Assembly (NCBI RefSeq): GCF_900100165.1
Contig: NZ_FNEO01000007.1
Coordinates: 1 to 64,000, forward strand
Direction of reading: 5' to 3'
From: Flavobacterium glycines
GTDB lineage: Bacteria; Bacteroidota; Bacteroidia; Flavobacteriales; Flavobacteriaceae
DNA: 64,000 nt
Shown: positions 27,940-36,938 of the stretch, one piece after another
Layout: each line of letters starts with the position of its first letter
Position numbering within the stretch: the stretch's first letter is position 1
Position numbers and translations under genes: made by a program
Notes under the pieces: model-generated
The model's input: the letters and a program-made list of their open reading frames with translations, nothing else
What the model was told of the DNA's origin: nothing
The model's database searches: none

Positions 27940-29727
27940 TTAGGAATTACTAAACTGTAAGTTGCTTAGGTTTTTATAAATTCCGTTTTCCATAGCTGTT
28001 AATTCCAGATGCGTTCCCTGCTCGCTAATCACTCCGTTGTCAATTACTAAAATCTGATCCGCATTTCTAATAGTCGATAATCGATGCGCAATGATAATGC
28101 TGGTTCTGCCTTCCATTAAAACTTCAAGAGCTTCCTGAACTAATTTTTCGCTTTCGCTGTCTAAAGAAGAAGTTGCCTCGTCCAAAATTAAAATACTTGG
28201 ATTTTTTAGCAGGGCACGAGCAATAGCAATACGCTGACGCTGTCCTCCTGAAAGTTTAATTCCGCGTTCTCCCACTAAAGTTTCCATTCCTTCAGGAAAA
28301 CTTTCAATAAAATTTAATGCATTAGCCTGTCGGGCTGCCTGCAAAATTTCTTCATTGCTGGCAGTAGGTTTTCCATAGGCAATGTTTTCACGAATAGTTC
28401 CGCCAAATAAAATAACATCCTGCGGAACAATACTCATATTTCCTCTTAAATTTTCAAGTTGGTAATCATAAATATTTTTTCCGTCAATTAAAATTTCTCC
28501 TTTGTTTAAATTATAAAAACGAAGTAGCAATGAAGCAATTGTTGATTTTCCGGCACCACTGGAACCAACCAAAGCAATTTTTTGTCCTTTTTTAGCTTCA
28601 AAATTCACATCTTTTAAAACTTCAATTTCGCTTCGGCTCGGATAGCTAAATCCCACATTTTTAAAAATGACGTTACCATCAATTTTTTCAAAAGTTGAAG
28701 CTGCATTCGAATTAATGTCTTCGGGAATTTCGTCTAATAGTTCAAAAACACGCTCGGTAGCTCCAACAGCTTTTTGGATCTGTGCATACATTTCGGCAAT
28801 TCCTCCAAAAGAAGCCCCTATAAAAGTGGTGTAAAGAATAAAGGAAATTAAATCGCCTACGCCATCAACTTCTCCTTTGATGGTCAATGTAATTCCGTAC
28901 CAAACTACTCCAACAATACATCCGAAAAGACATAAAATAATAAATGAAGCAAAATAACCACGATATTGCCCGCCTTTAATAGCTATTTTTACAATTTCCC
29001 TGATTTTGGTTTTATAACGACTGATTTCGTACCATTCGTTCGCAAATGCTTTTACATTGGTAATTCCCTGCAGGGTTTCTTCAACAATAACCTGACTTTC
29101 GGCAACTTTATCCTGTGTTTTTTTTCCGTATTTACGGATAAATCGTCCAAAAATAACCGCAGCTACAGCCACAACAGGAACAATCCCAAGCATCATAAAG
29201 GTTAACTTTGGACTGATTTGTGCCAAAATTACAAAACCACCAACAATTAAAATAAACTGACGTAAAAACTCGGCAATTGTAGTGGTAAAAGTATCCTGCA
29301 ATTGCGAAATATCAGCACTAATACGGCTGTTAAGTTCACCTACCCGTTTTTGAGCATAAAAACTCATAGGTAATTTTACCAGGTTTTCATAAAGTGCAAA
29401 GCGAATATTAGAAAGCGAATTTTCGGTGAAATTGACAAATAATGAAATTCTGAAAAATGAAAAAATAGCCTGTAAACTTAAAATGAGCATCAGCATTAAA
29501 GCAATTTCGTTGGCCCGGTTTAAATCTTTTCCACTAACACAATCTACTAACATTCCCATTAGTTTAGGAAAGGCAAGGGCAGTAGCGCTGGTAAGTAATA
29601 AAAAAATAAGTCCAACAAAGAATTTCCATTTATGGTTTTTAGAATATTTAAAAATTCGAATTGCTTTTTGAAGAGAATTAGCGTCTAATTTAGCTTTCGG
29701 TAGGTCGTTTTCTTTAAATCGTGCCAT
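27940..29727 (-). CDS. ABC exporter, fused permease/ATPase (MsbA/MDR type)
   Basis: Homodimeric inner-membrane ABC exporter of 595 aa. The N-terminal type IV permease has six TM helices (about 30-340). The C-terminal ATPase has Walker A GSSGAGKST, signature LSGGQRQR and Walker B ILDEATSSLDSESE. The closest functional classes are lipid A/lipid flippases and multidrug exporters; the substrate cannot be assigned. A full two-element promoter lies upstream on the minus strand. Monocistronic. Confidence 0.9.
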   Translation of the reverse strand: MARFKENDLPKAKLDANSLQKAIRIFKYSKNHKWKFFVGLIFLLLTSATALAFPKLMGMLVDCVSGKDLNRANEIALMLMLILSLQAIFSFFRISLFVNFTENSLSNIRFALYENLVKLPMSFYAQKRVGELNSRISADISQLQDTFTTTIAEFLRQFILIVGGFVILAQISPKLTFMMLGIVPVVAVAAVIFGRFIRKYGKKTQDKVAESQVIVEETLQGITNVKAFANEWYEISRYKTKIREIVKIAIKGGQYRGYFASFIILCLFGCIVGVVWYGITLTIKGEVDGVGDLISFILYTTFIGASFGGIAEMYAQIQKAVGATERVFELLDEIPEDINSNAASTFEKIDGNVIFKNVGFSYPSRSEIEVLKDVNFEAKKGQKIALVGSSGAGKSTIASLLLRFYNLNKGEILIDGKNIYDYQLENLRGNMSIVPQDVILFGGTIRENIAYGKPTASNEEILQAARQANALNFIESFPEGMETLVGERGIKLSGGQRQRIAIARALLKNPSILILDEATSSLDSESEKLVQEALEVLMEGRTSIIIAHRLSTIRNADQILVIDNGVISEQGTHLELTAMENGIYKNLSNLQFSNS

Positions 29728-29746
29728 TATTTTTTATTTGATATTG

Positions 29747-29777
29747 CAAATTTAGGCTTCATAAAGTTGTCGTACAA
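29747..29777 (-). promoter_or_regulatory. Promoter of the ABC exporter
   Basis: On the minus strand: TTG (29775-29777) then TAAATTTG (29747-29754), with a 20-bp spacer. Good match to the Bacteroidota -33/-7 pattern. Confidence 0.65.
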
Positions 29778-29871
29778 CAGAAACTTTAAAATTTCTTATT
29801 TTGTAAATTGTTGATTATGAAATGTAAAAGAAAAAGTTTTTAAAAAAGGAAAAAATAATTAGAAAAAACAC

Positions 29872-29901
29872 TTGTATATCCGGAATTCAACTGTATATTT
29901 G
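29872..29901 (+). promoter_or_regulatory. Promoter of tRNA-Val
   Basis: TTG (29872-29874) and TATATTTG (29894-29901) are separated by exactly 19 bp. The mature tRNA starts 34 bp further on. One of the best consensus promoters in the window. Confidence 0.75.
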
Positions 29902-29935
29902 CACTCGCAATCAGCAATGATAGCACAACAAAATA

Positions 29936-30013
29936 GGGCGATTAGCTCAGCTGGTTCAGAGCACCTCGTTTACACCGAGGGGGTCGGGGGTTCGAACCCC
30001 TCATCGCCCACCA
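29936..30013 (+). tRNA. tRNA-Val (TAC)
   Basis: Acceptor GGGCGAT pairs with ATCGCCC; anticodon stem CCTCG/CGAGG encloses TTTACAC (anticodon TAC); T-loop GGTTCGAACCC. The discriminator A (30010) is followed by an encoded CCA, unlike the tRNA-Phe and tRNA-Leu genes of this window. Confidence 0.96.
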
Positions 30014-30014
30014 A

Positions 30015-30047
30015 AAAACTCCTTAAGCAATTAAGGAGTTTTTTTTG
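30015..30047 (+). terminator. Terminator of tRNA-Val
   Basis: A 12-bp stem (30015-30026 with 30031-30042), GCAA loop and T run immediately after the tRNA. Confidence 0.9.
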
Positions 30048-30702
30048 TTTTTAACTATCCGTTTAGAACGGGATATTTATCAATCTTAAAAGCATTATAC
30101 CAATTTTATCTATTTGATATTAATTGGGTAAGTAGAAATTATTACCCTTGAGATGCTAAAAATCTAAAATGGCAAATCCCCTTATTCTATCTTATTAATT
30201 TTCTGATTTTTTATTCATCTGAAATAATTCAGATATTCAACAACTACTTTAAAATTTGATTGAATAATCAATCCAAATTTATATTTAAACTGGATCTACA
30301 AGCTGTAATAAAACTAATTCAATCGAATCTAAAAGGATTGCATGTGGGGGGTTATCAATAAAGGAAATTCTTCATATATTTGGAATAATAAATGATCAGT
30401 ACTTCCTTAAATTTTGATAAAATAAAAGGAAAAACATGTGAAATATTAGTTTCTAATCGGTACATAGATAAAAATTACAAACTTTATGCTTTATAGTTTA
30501 TTGTGTATAGACAGAACTAGAGAAAATTAATTAAAAATAAAGAAAAACTCTAACAAATATTTTTTTGACAAATGGTTCGCTTTACCACGAACCATTTGTT
30601 TTGTAGAGCCATAAGTACTAAATATTCATTCAGCAAAGAAAATACCTCAATGTAAAGAATGAAGGTTTAATATTTAAAATTATAAAGAACTTAAATTAAA
30701 CA
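30048..30702. other. Gene-poor 0.65-kb intergenic region with a strong hairpin
   Basis: No credible ORF is visible; the longest open stretches are under 25 codons. A perfect 12-bp inverted repeat (30568-30579 with 30588-30599, 8-nt loop) is the clearest structure and is followed by TTTGTTTTG, so it could end an unseen small transcript. An ATACCAAT-led sequence at 30097-30118 has a relative at 34019-34039. It may be decayed DNA at the edge of an acquired segment. Confidence 0.4.
30568..30604 (+). terminator. Hairpin, possible terminator of an unseen transcript
   Basis: A perfect 12-bp stem (30568-30579/30588-30599) around an 8-nt loop. The T tail is interrupted. It resembles neither a tRNA arm nor a palindromic operator that I can name. 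Confidence 0.4.
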
Positions 30703-31257
30703 ATGGAAATAAGCAGTATTAATAATAGTATAAAACAAACAAATTGGTATGTTATAACAGGAGGTCCAAGTTCCGGTAAAACCACAACTGTTAATTTACT
30801 TAGAGAAAAAGGGTATATAACAACGATGGAGCATGCCAGACATTTTATTGACACGCAGCGTTTAAAAGGAAAAACTATCGAAGAAGTTAGGAGTAATCAG
30901 CGTGAATTTCAGTTAGGAGTTTTAGAGATGCAGATTGAACAGGAAAATGAAATTTCACCCGAGGTTCTTGTCTTTCTCGACAGAGCTATTCCGGATGCTC
31001 TTGCTTATTACCGTTATTTAAATTTGGAAATTGATGCAAAACTTACCGAAGCACTAGGTAAAGTCTCTTATAAAAAAGTTTTTATTCTCGACTGTCTTCC
31101 AATGGTAAACGATTATGCAAGAATTGAAGATAGCATAGCTCAGAAAAAAATTCATACATTAATTACTGAGGTATATGAATCTCTGCCTTTTCCAATTGTA
31201 CATGTTCCTGTTCTTCCACCGGAAGAAAGAGTACGTTTTATATTGGATAACCTTTAA
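30703..31257 (+). CDS. AAA_28-like (NadR/Ttd14-type) P-loop ATPase
   Basis: A 184-aa P-loop protein. Walker A GGPSSGKTT lies at 21-29; LVFLDRAIPDALAYY forms the Walker B/lid region. The fold resembles the ATPase/kinase domain of NadR and Ttd14 (AAA_28), enzymes that phosphorylate small molecules or bind phosphoinositides. Its substrate here is unknown. It is 14 bp upstream of the P-type ATPase gene, so the pair is an operon, suggesting that the ATPase may accompany ion homeostasis. Confidence 0.77.
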   Translation: MEISSINNSIKQTNWYVITGGPSSGKTTTVNLLREKGYITTMEHARHFIDTQRLKGKTIEEVRSNQREFQLGVLEMQIEQENEISPEVLVFLDRAIPDALAYYRYLNLEIDAKLTEALGKVSYKKVFILDCLPMVNDYARIEDSIAQKKIHTLITEVYESLPFPIVHVPVLPPEERVRFILDNL

Positions 31258-31271
31258 TATTCTAACAACTG

Positions 31272-33992
31272 ATGGAAATTTTTAAAGAACCAGTCAATGT
31301 CGTTTTGCGACAATTTAATAGCAATATTGAAAATGGTCTTGATAAAAGTACTATTCTGTCAGCAAGGAAAAAGTATGGTAAAAATATACTTAAAATCACC
31401 AATTCCAGAAACTTTATAAATATACTTTTCAGTCAGTTTAAAAGTCCGTTAGTTATTATATTAATGATAGCTTCAATGATATCGTATTATTTAGGACAAC
31501 CCAGAGATGGTTCTATTCTTTTAGTTATCGTGCTATTAAATGCACTAATTGGTTTTTATCAGGAATGGAAATCCGAAAATATTTTGGCTTCCCTAAATAA
31601 ACTGATTGTCAATAAATGCACTGTAATTAGAGAAAAAAAAACAATTGAAATAATCACTGAAGATCTTGTTCCGGGTGATGTTGTAAAATTATATGAAGGT
31701 GATGGCGTTCCAGCCGATATTAGATTAATTCATACTAATGGTTTTTCTGTAAATGAATTTATTCTCACGGGTGAATCGTTACCGTCTGATAAAGATTATT
31801 TATTTGCTACAGATAAAACAATTCCTTTTGTGGAAATAAAAAACTGTGTTTACATGGGAACAACTGTTGCAAGAGGTCAGGCAACAGGAATTGTTTATGC
31901 AACAGGATTACAAACTGAAATAGGGAAAATAAGTACTTCATCACAAAAAATTAAAGTTCCTGATGCTCCTGTGCAAACAGAGATTGCCGATGTTGCAAAG
32001 AAATTAACCTACGCTATTTTACTAATTGGCGCTTGTCTTTTTGGGACTCGCTTGTTGCTGAATGATTCAATACCTGTGGCATTAGTGTTTGCAGTTAGTG
32101 TTGCCGCTGCTATGGTTCCGGAAGGTTTGCCTGCACAAATTTCAATGGCTTTGGCACTTGCAGTCGGAAGATTAGCAAAGAGAAATGCAATTGTCAAGAA
32201 AATTGCATCAGCGCAAACATTGGGTTCAGCAACGGTGATTGCTTCTGATAAAACAGGAACAATTACTAAAAATGAAATGACTATTACAGGTTGTTATTTC
32301 AATTCAGAATCTTTTTTAGTTTCCGGACTAGGATATGAACCACAAGGAAATATTTCTAATGAGAAAAATATTGTGATGAAAAAAGAGTCATTAGGTGATT
32401 TAAAGATCTTTTTTCTTTCAGGTTTTCTTTCGTCGACAGGGAAAATAAGTCCGCCAGACACTTTTCATTCTACCTGGCATGCCATTGGTGATCCTACAGA
32501 AGCTGCATTTGCTACATTGGCTATTAAAGCAGGATTTACTTTAGAAGAAATTGAAAAGGAGTATCCTATGATTAAAGTTTTTCCTTTTGATTCGGTTCGC
32601 AAAAGAGCTTCAATAATCCGAAGTCATAAAGAAAAAATAGTTTCTTCTGTAAAAGGTTCTATAGAGTCTGTTTTGGCGGTTTCTGCAAAAATAATTTCTA
32701 ATGGAGCGGTAAGTGAACTTACGACTACCCAAAAAGAAGCAATCATGGCTAAGGCTACAGCTTTTTCAGAAAATGCGTTGCGCATTATAGCTATTGCCTA
32801 CAAAGATTTAGAAATAAAAAAGGATTATACAATTGAAGAAGCAGAACAGGATTTAACCTTTGCTGGATTTGTAACGATGTTTGACCCGCCTCACTCACAA
32901 GTAAAAGCGGCTATTGAATTGGTTTTCAAAGCGCAGATGAAGGTTTTTATGATAACGGGGGATAATGAGGTTACCGCGAAGGCAATTGCCAAAAATATCG
33001 GATTAATGAATCCGAACAATACATTTCCGTTAGTAATTAATAATACTACTTTGCAAAATATGAATGATGAGGAACTCAAAAAGGTTTTTAGCAATCGAGC
33101 AATCATCTTTTCAAGAGTTTCCCCTGATGATAAGCTTCGCATAGTAGATTTGTTGATGCAGCAAGGAGAAATAGTAGCTGTGACTGGTGATGGTGTAAAT
33201 GATACCTTGAGTTTAAAAAGAGCTGATATAGGAATTGCTATGGGAAGAAATGGTTCTAAAGTGGCTCAGGAAGCTGCTAATATGATTTTATTAGATGATG
33301 ATTTTTCAACAATTGTTGTTGCAGTCAAAGAAGGAAGAATTATTTTTAGGAATTTGGAAAAAACAATAAAAACAAATCTTTCTTCTAATGTAGCAGAGCT
33401 TACTTGCGTACTTTTTGGTTTTGCAGGTTCTTTTTTGGGAATACCAACTCCCATATTAGCGGTACAGATTTTACTGATTGATATGATAGGTGAAATGTTT
33501 CCGCTGACAATGTTGACTTACGATCCTCCTGAAAAGAATATCATGGAGATTTCGCCCAGAAATCCTAAGGATAAAATATTAACAAAAGATACTATAAAAG
33601 GAATTGTGTTTTCAGGAACTATTATGGGACTTGTTTCTTTTAGTGCTTTTATAATTACTTACTTTGCTAATTTTGATAGAAGCAATCATTATGAAAAAGC
33701 CATTACGATCACTTTTATTTCCATTATTTTCAGTCAATATGCAAATCTTCTTTCCAGAAGAACTTATGGAGCTGCTTTAGGAAGCTATTTTTTATCAAAT
33801 AAAAAACTATTATTGGCATTTCTGTTTTCTATTTCCTGTATATTTCTTATAGTATATGTTCCAATGTTTAATTACTATTTTCATACTTCTCCATTGCTTC
33901 TTAAAGATTGGCTTTATCCTATAACTGCCGGAAGTGTTTGTTTGATATTGTTTGAACTTAAAAAATATATTTTCCAAAAAAACAACTTATGA
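31272..33992 (+). CDS. P2-type cation-transporting ATPase
   Basis: Integral-membrane ion pump of 906 aa. Order: cation ATPase N-terminal domain, TM1-2, actuator domain with LTGESLP, TM4 motif PEGLP (283-287), phosphorylation site DKTGTIT with D326, hinge TGDGVND (638-644), and six C-terminal TM helices. PEGLP places it in P2 (Ca/Na/K/H) rather than heavy-metal P1B or Mg P3. TM6 reads IDMIGEMFPLT, closer to animal Na,K-ATPase IDLGTDMVPA than to SERCA NLVTDGLPA, so calcium specificity should not be assumed. Confidence 0.88.
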   Translation: MEIFKEPVNVVLRQFNSNIENGLDKSTILSARKKYGKNILKITNSRNFINILFSQFKSPLVIILMIASMISYYLGQPRDGSILLVIVLLNALIGFYQEWKSENILASLNKLIVNKCTVIREKKTIEIITEDLVPGDVVKLYEGDGVPADIRLIHTNGFSVNEFILTGESLPSDKDYLFATDKTIPFVEIKNCVYMGTTVARGQATGIVYATGLQTEIGKISTSSQKIKVPDAPVQTEIADVAKKLTYAILLIGACLFGTRLLLNDSIPVALVFAVSVAAAMVPEGLPAQISMALALAVGRLAKRNAIVKKIASAQTLGSATVIASDKTGTITKNEMTITGCYFNSESFLVSGLGYEPQGNISNEKNIVMKKESLGDLKIFFLSGFLSSTGKISPPDTFHSTWHAIGDPTEAAFATLAIKAGFTLEEIEKEYPMIKVFPFDSVRKRASIIRSHKEKIVSSVKGSIESVLAVSAKIISNGAVSELTTTQKEAIMAKATAFSENALRIIAIAYKDLEIKKDYTIEEAEQDLTFAGFVTMFDPPHSQVKAAIELVFKAQMKVFMITGDNEVTAKAIAKNIGLMNPNNTFPLVINNTTLQNMNDEELKKVFSNRAIIFSRVSPDDKLRIVDLLMQQGEIVAVTGDGVNDTLSLKRADIGIAMGRNGSKVAQEAANMILLDDDFSTIVVAVKEGRIIFRNLEKTIKTNLSSNVAELTCVLFGFAGSFLGIPTPILAVQILLIDMIGEMFPLTMLTYDPPEKNIMEISPRNPKDKILTKDTIKGIVFSGTIMGLVSFSAFIITYFANFDRSNHYEKAITITFISIIFSQYANLLSRRTYGAALGSYFLSNKKLLLAFLFSISCIFLIVYVPMFNYYFHTSPLLLKDWLYPITAGSVCLILFELKKYIFQKNNL

Positions 33993-34093
33993 TACATGCT
34001 TTTGGGATTTATGGAATCATACCAATAAAATATTTTGATTCTATTTAACTTTCTATTAGTATTTGTATCGATGAAAGCCATTTTTACAATGCT

Positions 34094-34101
34094 TATTTTT
34101 G
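34094..34101 (+). promoter_or_regulatory. -7 promoter element of the luciferase-like oxidoreductase
   Basis: TATTTTTG, 24 bp before the ATG at 34126. A possible -33 TTTG is too far (28 bp). Confidence 0.45.
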
Positions 34102-34125
34102 TAATTCCAAATAAGATTTAATTAT

Positions 34126-35133
34126 ATGGCCGTAAAAACACTTTCTCAAATAAAAATTTCTGTTCTCGATTTAGCTATAGTCAGAGACGGAGGAAATGCA
34201 ACCGATACTTTTAAAAACAGTTTGGATTTAGCACAAAAAGCAGAAAAATGGGGTTATAACCGATTTTGGTTGGCCGAACATCATAATATGCAAGGTGTTG
34301 CTAGTAGTGCTACGGTGGTCTTGATTGGTCATATTGCTGCCGGAACTTCAACTTTGAGAGTGGGTTCAGGAGGAATTATGTTGCCTAATCACGCTCCTTT
34401 AATTGTAGCAGAACAATTTGGTACGTTGGCAACTCTTTTTCCTCATCGGATTGATTTAGGTTTAGGACGTGCACCGGGAACAGATCAATTAACGGCCACA
34501 GCTTTAAAAAGAGACGATCAGGCCGCTATGGAATTTCCTGCCAATGTGGAAGAATTACAACGTTATTTATCGGAAGGAAATAAAAATGGGAGAGTGCGTG
34601 CTTTTCCAGGCGAAGGTTTGGATATTCCAATTTGGATTTTAGGTTCCAGTACCGAAAGTGCTTATTTAGCAGCTTCTTTGGGATTACCGTATGCTTTTGC
34701 AAGTCATTTTGCTCCTGCTCAGTTGTATAAAGCTTTAACTATTTACAGGAATAATTTCAGACCATCAGAACAATTAAAAGAGCCTTATACAATTGCCTGT
34801 GTGAACGTAATTGCGGCAGATACGGATTATGAAGCTCTCAAGTTAGCTACTTCTTTTAAGCGATTGTTTTGGAGTATTATTATTGGTCAAAGACAACAAT
34901 TAAAGCCTCCCGTAAAACCGGAAGAAGATTTTAGAGATTCGATGGAAGAAGCGGCTTTACAGCAAATGACAAAATATACTTTTATTGGTAGTCCGGAAAA
35001 AATTGAAAAGGAATTGAATCAATTTATCGAAATCACACAAATAGACGAAATAATGGTAGCATCTGCAATATATCAACATCAGGCACGATTGCATTCTTAT
35101 GAAATTCTGGGGGAATTAAATAAAAGAGGTTAA
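34126..35133 (+). CDS. LLM-class (luciferase-like) flavin-dependent oxidoreductase
   Basis: TIM-barrel FMN/F420-dependent monooxygenase-like protein of 335 aa. Visible: [52 protein letters not shown] and the C-terminal [12 protein letters not shown]. These match the MsnO8/YhbW-like subgroup. Substrate is unknown. It is convergent with the transglutaminase gene, the two stops being 1 bp apart with no terminator seen. Confidence 0.88.
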   Translation: MAVKTLSQIKISVLDLAIVRDGGNATDTFKNSLDLAQKAEKWGYNRFWLAEHHNMQGVASSATVVLIGHIAAGTSTLRVGSGGIMLPNHAPLIVAEQFGTLATLFPHRIDLGLGRAPGTDQLTATALKRDDQAAMEFPANVEELQRYLSEGNKNGRVRAFPGEGLDIPIWILGSSTESAYLAASLGLPYAFASHFAPAQLYKALTIYRNNFRPSEQLKEPYTIACVNVIAADTDYEALKLATSFKRLFWSIIIGQRQQLKPPVKPEEDFRDSMEEAALQQMTKYTFIGSPEKIEKELNQFIEITQIDEIMVASAIYQHQARLHSYEILGELNKRG

Positions 35134-35134
35134 T

Positions 35135-36076
35135 TTAATTCAGTGTCAGAGCTCCTAAAATTTCTTCGGACATAAAAGGACCACCGGGATATTTAGCAGT
35201 ATAGTCTAAATTAAGCCAAACCTGATTACGTTCGTCAATATGATAATGCAATTGTTTTCCATAACTTTCTTTTACAAAGAGTTTGTTTTTAATTAAAAAA
35301 TTGACTGTTTCCAAATCATTCATGCTTCCAATTAGTATTTCCGGGTAAATATGCCCTTTGGTATGGATTAGACGTGGTGTTCCTCCTATGGCCCGTACAC
35401 AGGCTGCCATTAAAATGGAATGGTCGTCACAATCTCCTGATAAGTAATTCAAAGATTCACTGGCAGTAGCTATATAATCGCCGTCTTTAGGATCACTAAC
35501 GTAATTCCATCGGCTATTGATTTCTTTGAAAACACCAAAACACTGGATGATATTTCGATAATCGGTAAAACCTTTGATGTTTTTAAAATTTTTATTGACA
35601 GCCATAACTGCAAAATTTCGAACCTTGGGGTTTTGGTATTCAATAGCATTGACTATCTGCGATTTATTAGGGAACGGCAATAATTTTGAAATAATAATAT
35701 CCTGAGGAAACGGATTGTCGGACATAGTATAAACCATTGAATCATAGTCTTCATAAACACTTTGAAAACCATAATTTCCGGATAAAGTTCCGTATAACAG
35801 AATCAGGATATAAAAAACAATACAAATGATAATTATAGTTCTGAGTAAACGAAGAACTAATTGTATGCCTATTAAAATGAAAATAAATAATAGAAAACGG
35901 TCAAGATTAAAAGCCCAGTTTAATTCGATTAGATTTTGATGCGCAATGATAAAAGCCGGAATACTAATCAAAATATTCAGAACAAAAATAATCACTTCAT
36001 CCCAAGGTTTTTTGACCTGAAGTTTTTGTTTTATATTTTGAAAAGTAAGATTTCTAAAGTGTATCATGCGAAGCAA
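35135..36076 (-). CDS. Membrane protein with transglutaminase-like domain
   Basis: A 313-aa protein with three hydrophobic segments (about 26-46, 57-77 and 79-98) and a C-terminal transglutaminase/protease-like domain. The catalytic triad C216 (SGDCDDHS), H242 (GHIYPE) and D291 (LNLDYTAKYPGG) is complete, so activity as a cysteine protease, amidase or transglutaminase is plausible. Orientation would place the domain either side of the membrane. It is the last gene of a run with the solute-binding-like and nucleoside phosphorylase genes (9-bp gap upstream). Confidence 0.8.
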   Translation of the reverse strand: MLRMIHFRNLTFQNIKQKLQVKKPWDEVIIFVLNILISIPAFIIAHQNLIELNWAFNLDRFLLFIFILIGIQLVLRLLRTIIIICIVFYILILLYGTLSGNYGFQSVYEDYDSMVYTMSDNPFPQDIIISKLLPFPNKSQIVNAIEYQNPKVRNFAVMAVNKNFKNIKGFTDYRNIIQCFGVFKEINSRWNYVSDPKDGDYIATASESLNYLSGDCDDHSILMAACVRAIGGTPRLIHTKGHIYPEILIGSMNDLETVNFLIKNKLFVKESYGKQLHYHIDERNQVWLNLDYTAKYPGGPFMSEEILGALTLN

Positions 36077-36085
36077 AAAGTAAAA

Positions 36086-36937
36086 CTATACGGTTTTAAC
36101 TATTTCATCAAAAGTACCTATTTTATCAATAATTTTAAGTTCTAATAATTGATTTTGAATATTGTTTAACATTTCTTTTGATAATTGATTTTGCGACCAA
36201 ACAGTAAGTGATAACCATTCCTGAATATCCTCAATTTTTTGATGGTATTTTTCGGCTAAAACGGCTTCGATGTCAGGAATAGATTTGAATGAAGCTGTTT
36301 TTTTATTGATAACATCTAAAATCTTACGGATAGTTTCCGGCTGCTGTTCTAGAATTTCTTCGCGTACCGCAATAACAAAACAAGGCCAGGGAGTAGGGCA
36401 GTCAGCTATTTTTCTAAAAATGCCGTTGTCTACAAGTGGTTTGGTCATAAAACGTTCCCACATAAAATAATCGGCAGTTCCGTTGCTTAGAGCTTCTACA
36501 GCACCATCTATGGTGTTTACAATTTCAAATTGAAGGTTATCTGTTTTCCAACCCTGATTATTTGCATTTACATAAGCCATTAACTGTGAACCCGAACCAA
36601 AACGCGAAATAGCGACTTTGGTATTTTCAATATCCACTAAACTTTTGTAATTGGATTTGGCCGCCACATGAATTCCCCAAATTAAAGGTGAATCAACATA
36701 TACCTGAACAATCTTTGATGGATTTCCGGCTACAATATCTTTTACAATTCCTTCTGATAAAATTACAGCAATATCAGTTTCGCCATTTCGTAACATCTGA
36801 CACATTTTTCCGGTTCCTTCAGGAACATCGGTCCATTGCAGGTTGATATTTTGACTTTCAAATTCTTTATTTTCAAGGCTTAGATGCCAAGGCAAATTAA
36901 AGTGTTCCGGTACACCTGCTATTCTGATTGTTTTCAT
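36086..36937 (-). CDS. Solute-binding-like protein without signal peptide
   Basis: A 283-aa protein with the type II periplasmic-binding fold of NMT1/ABC-substrate-binding proteins: IRIAGVPEHFNLPWHLS, GETDIAVILSEGIVKDI, AISRFGSGSQLMAYV and TADYFMWERFMTKPLV. It has no signal peptide or lipobox and no ABC permease neighbours, so it is probably a cytoplasmic ligand-binding or biosynthetic protein, perhaps for a pyrimidine or thiamine-related ligand (inference). One base separates it from the upstream nucleoside phosphorylase gene, suggesting a linked function. Confidence 0.72.
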   Translation of the reverse strand: MKTIRIAGVPEHFNLPWHLSLENKEFESQNINLQWTDVPEGTGKMCQMLRNGETDIAVILSEGIVKDIVAGNPSKIVQVYVDSPLIWGIHVAAKSNYKSLVDIENTKVAISRFGSGSQLMAYVNANNQGWKTDNLQFEIVNTIDGAVEALSNGTADYFMWERFMTKPLVDNGIFRKIADCPTPWPCFVIAVREEILEQQPETIRKILDVINKKTASFKSIPDIEAVLAEKYHQKIEDIQEWLSLTVWSQNQLSKEMLNNIQNQLLELKIIDKIGTFDEIVKTV

Positions 36938-36938
36938 G

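Noticed and set aside
29936..30013. tRNA-Val as an integration site for the following segment
   Set aside because: No duplicate of the tRNA 3' end was found by eye downstream to 34 kb and there is no integrase.
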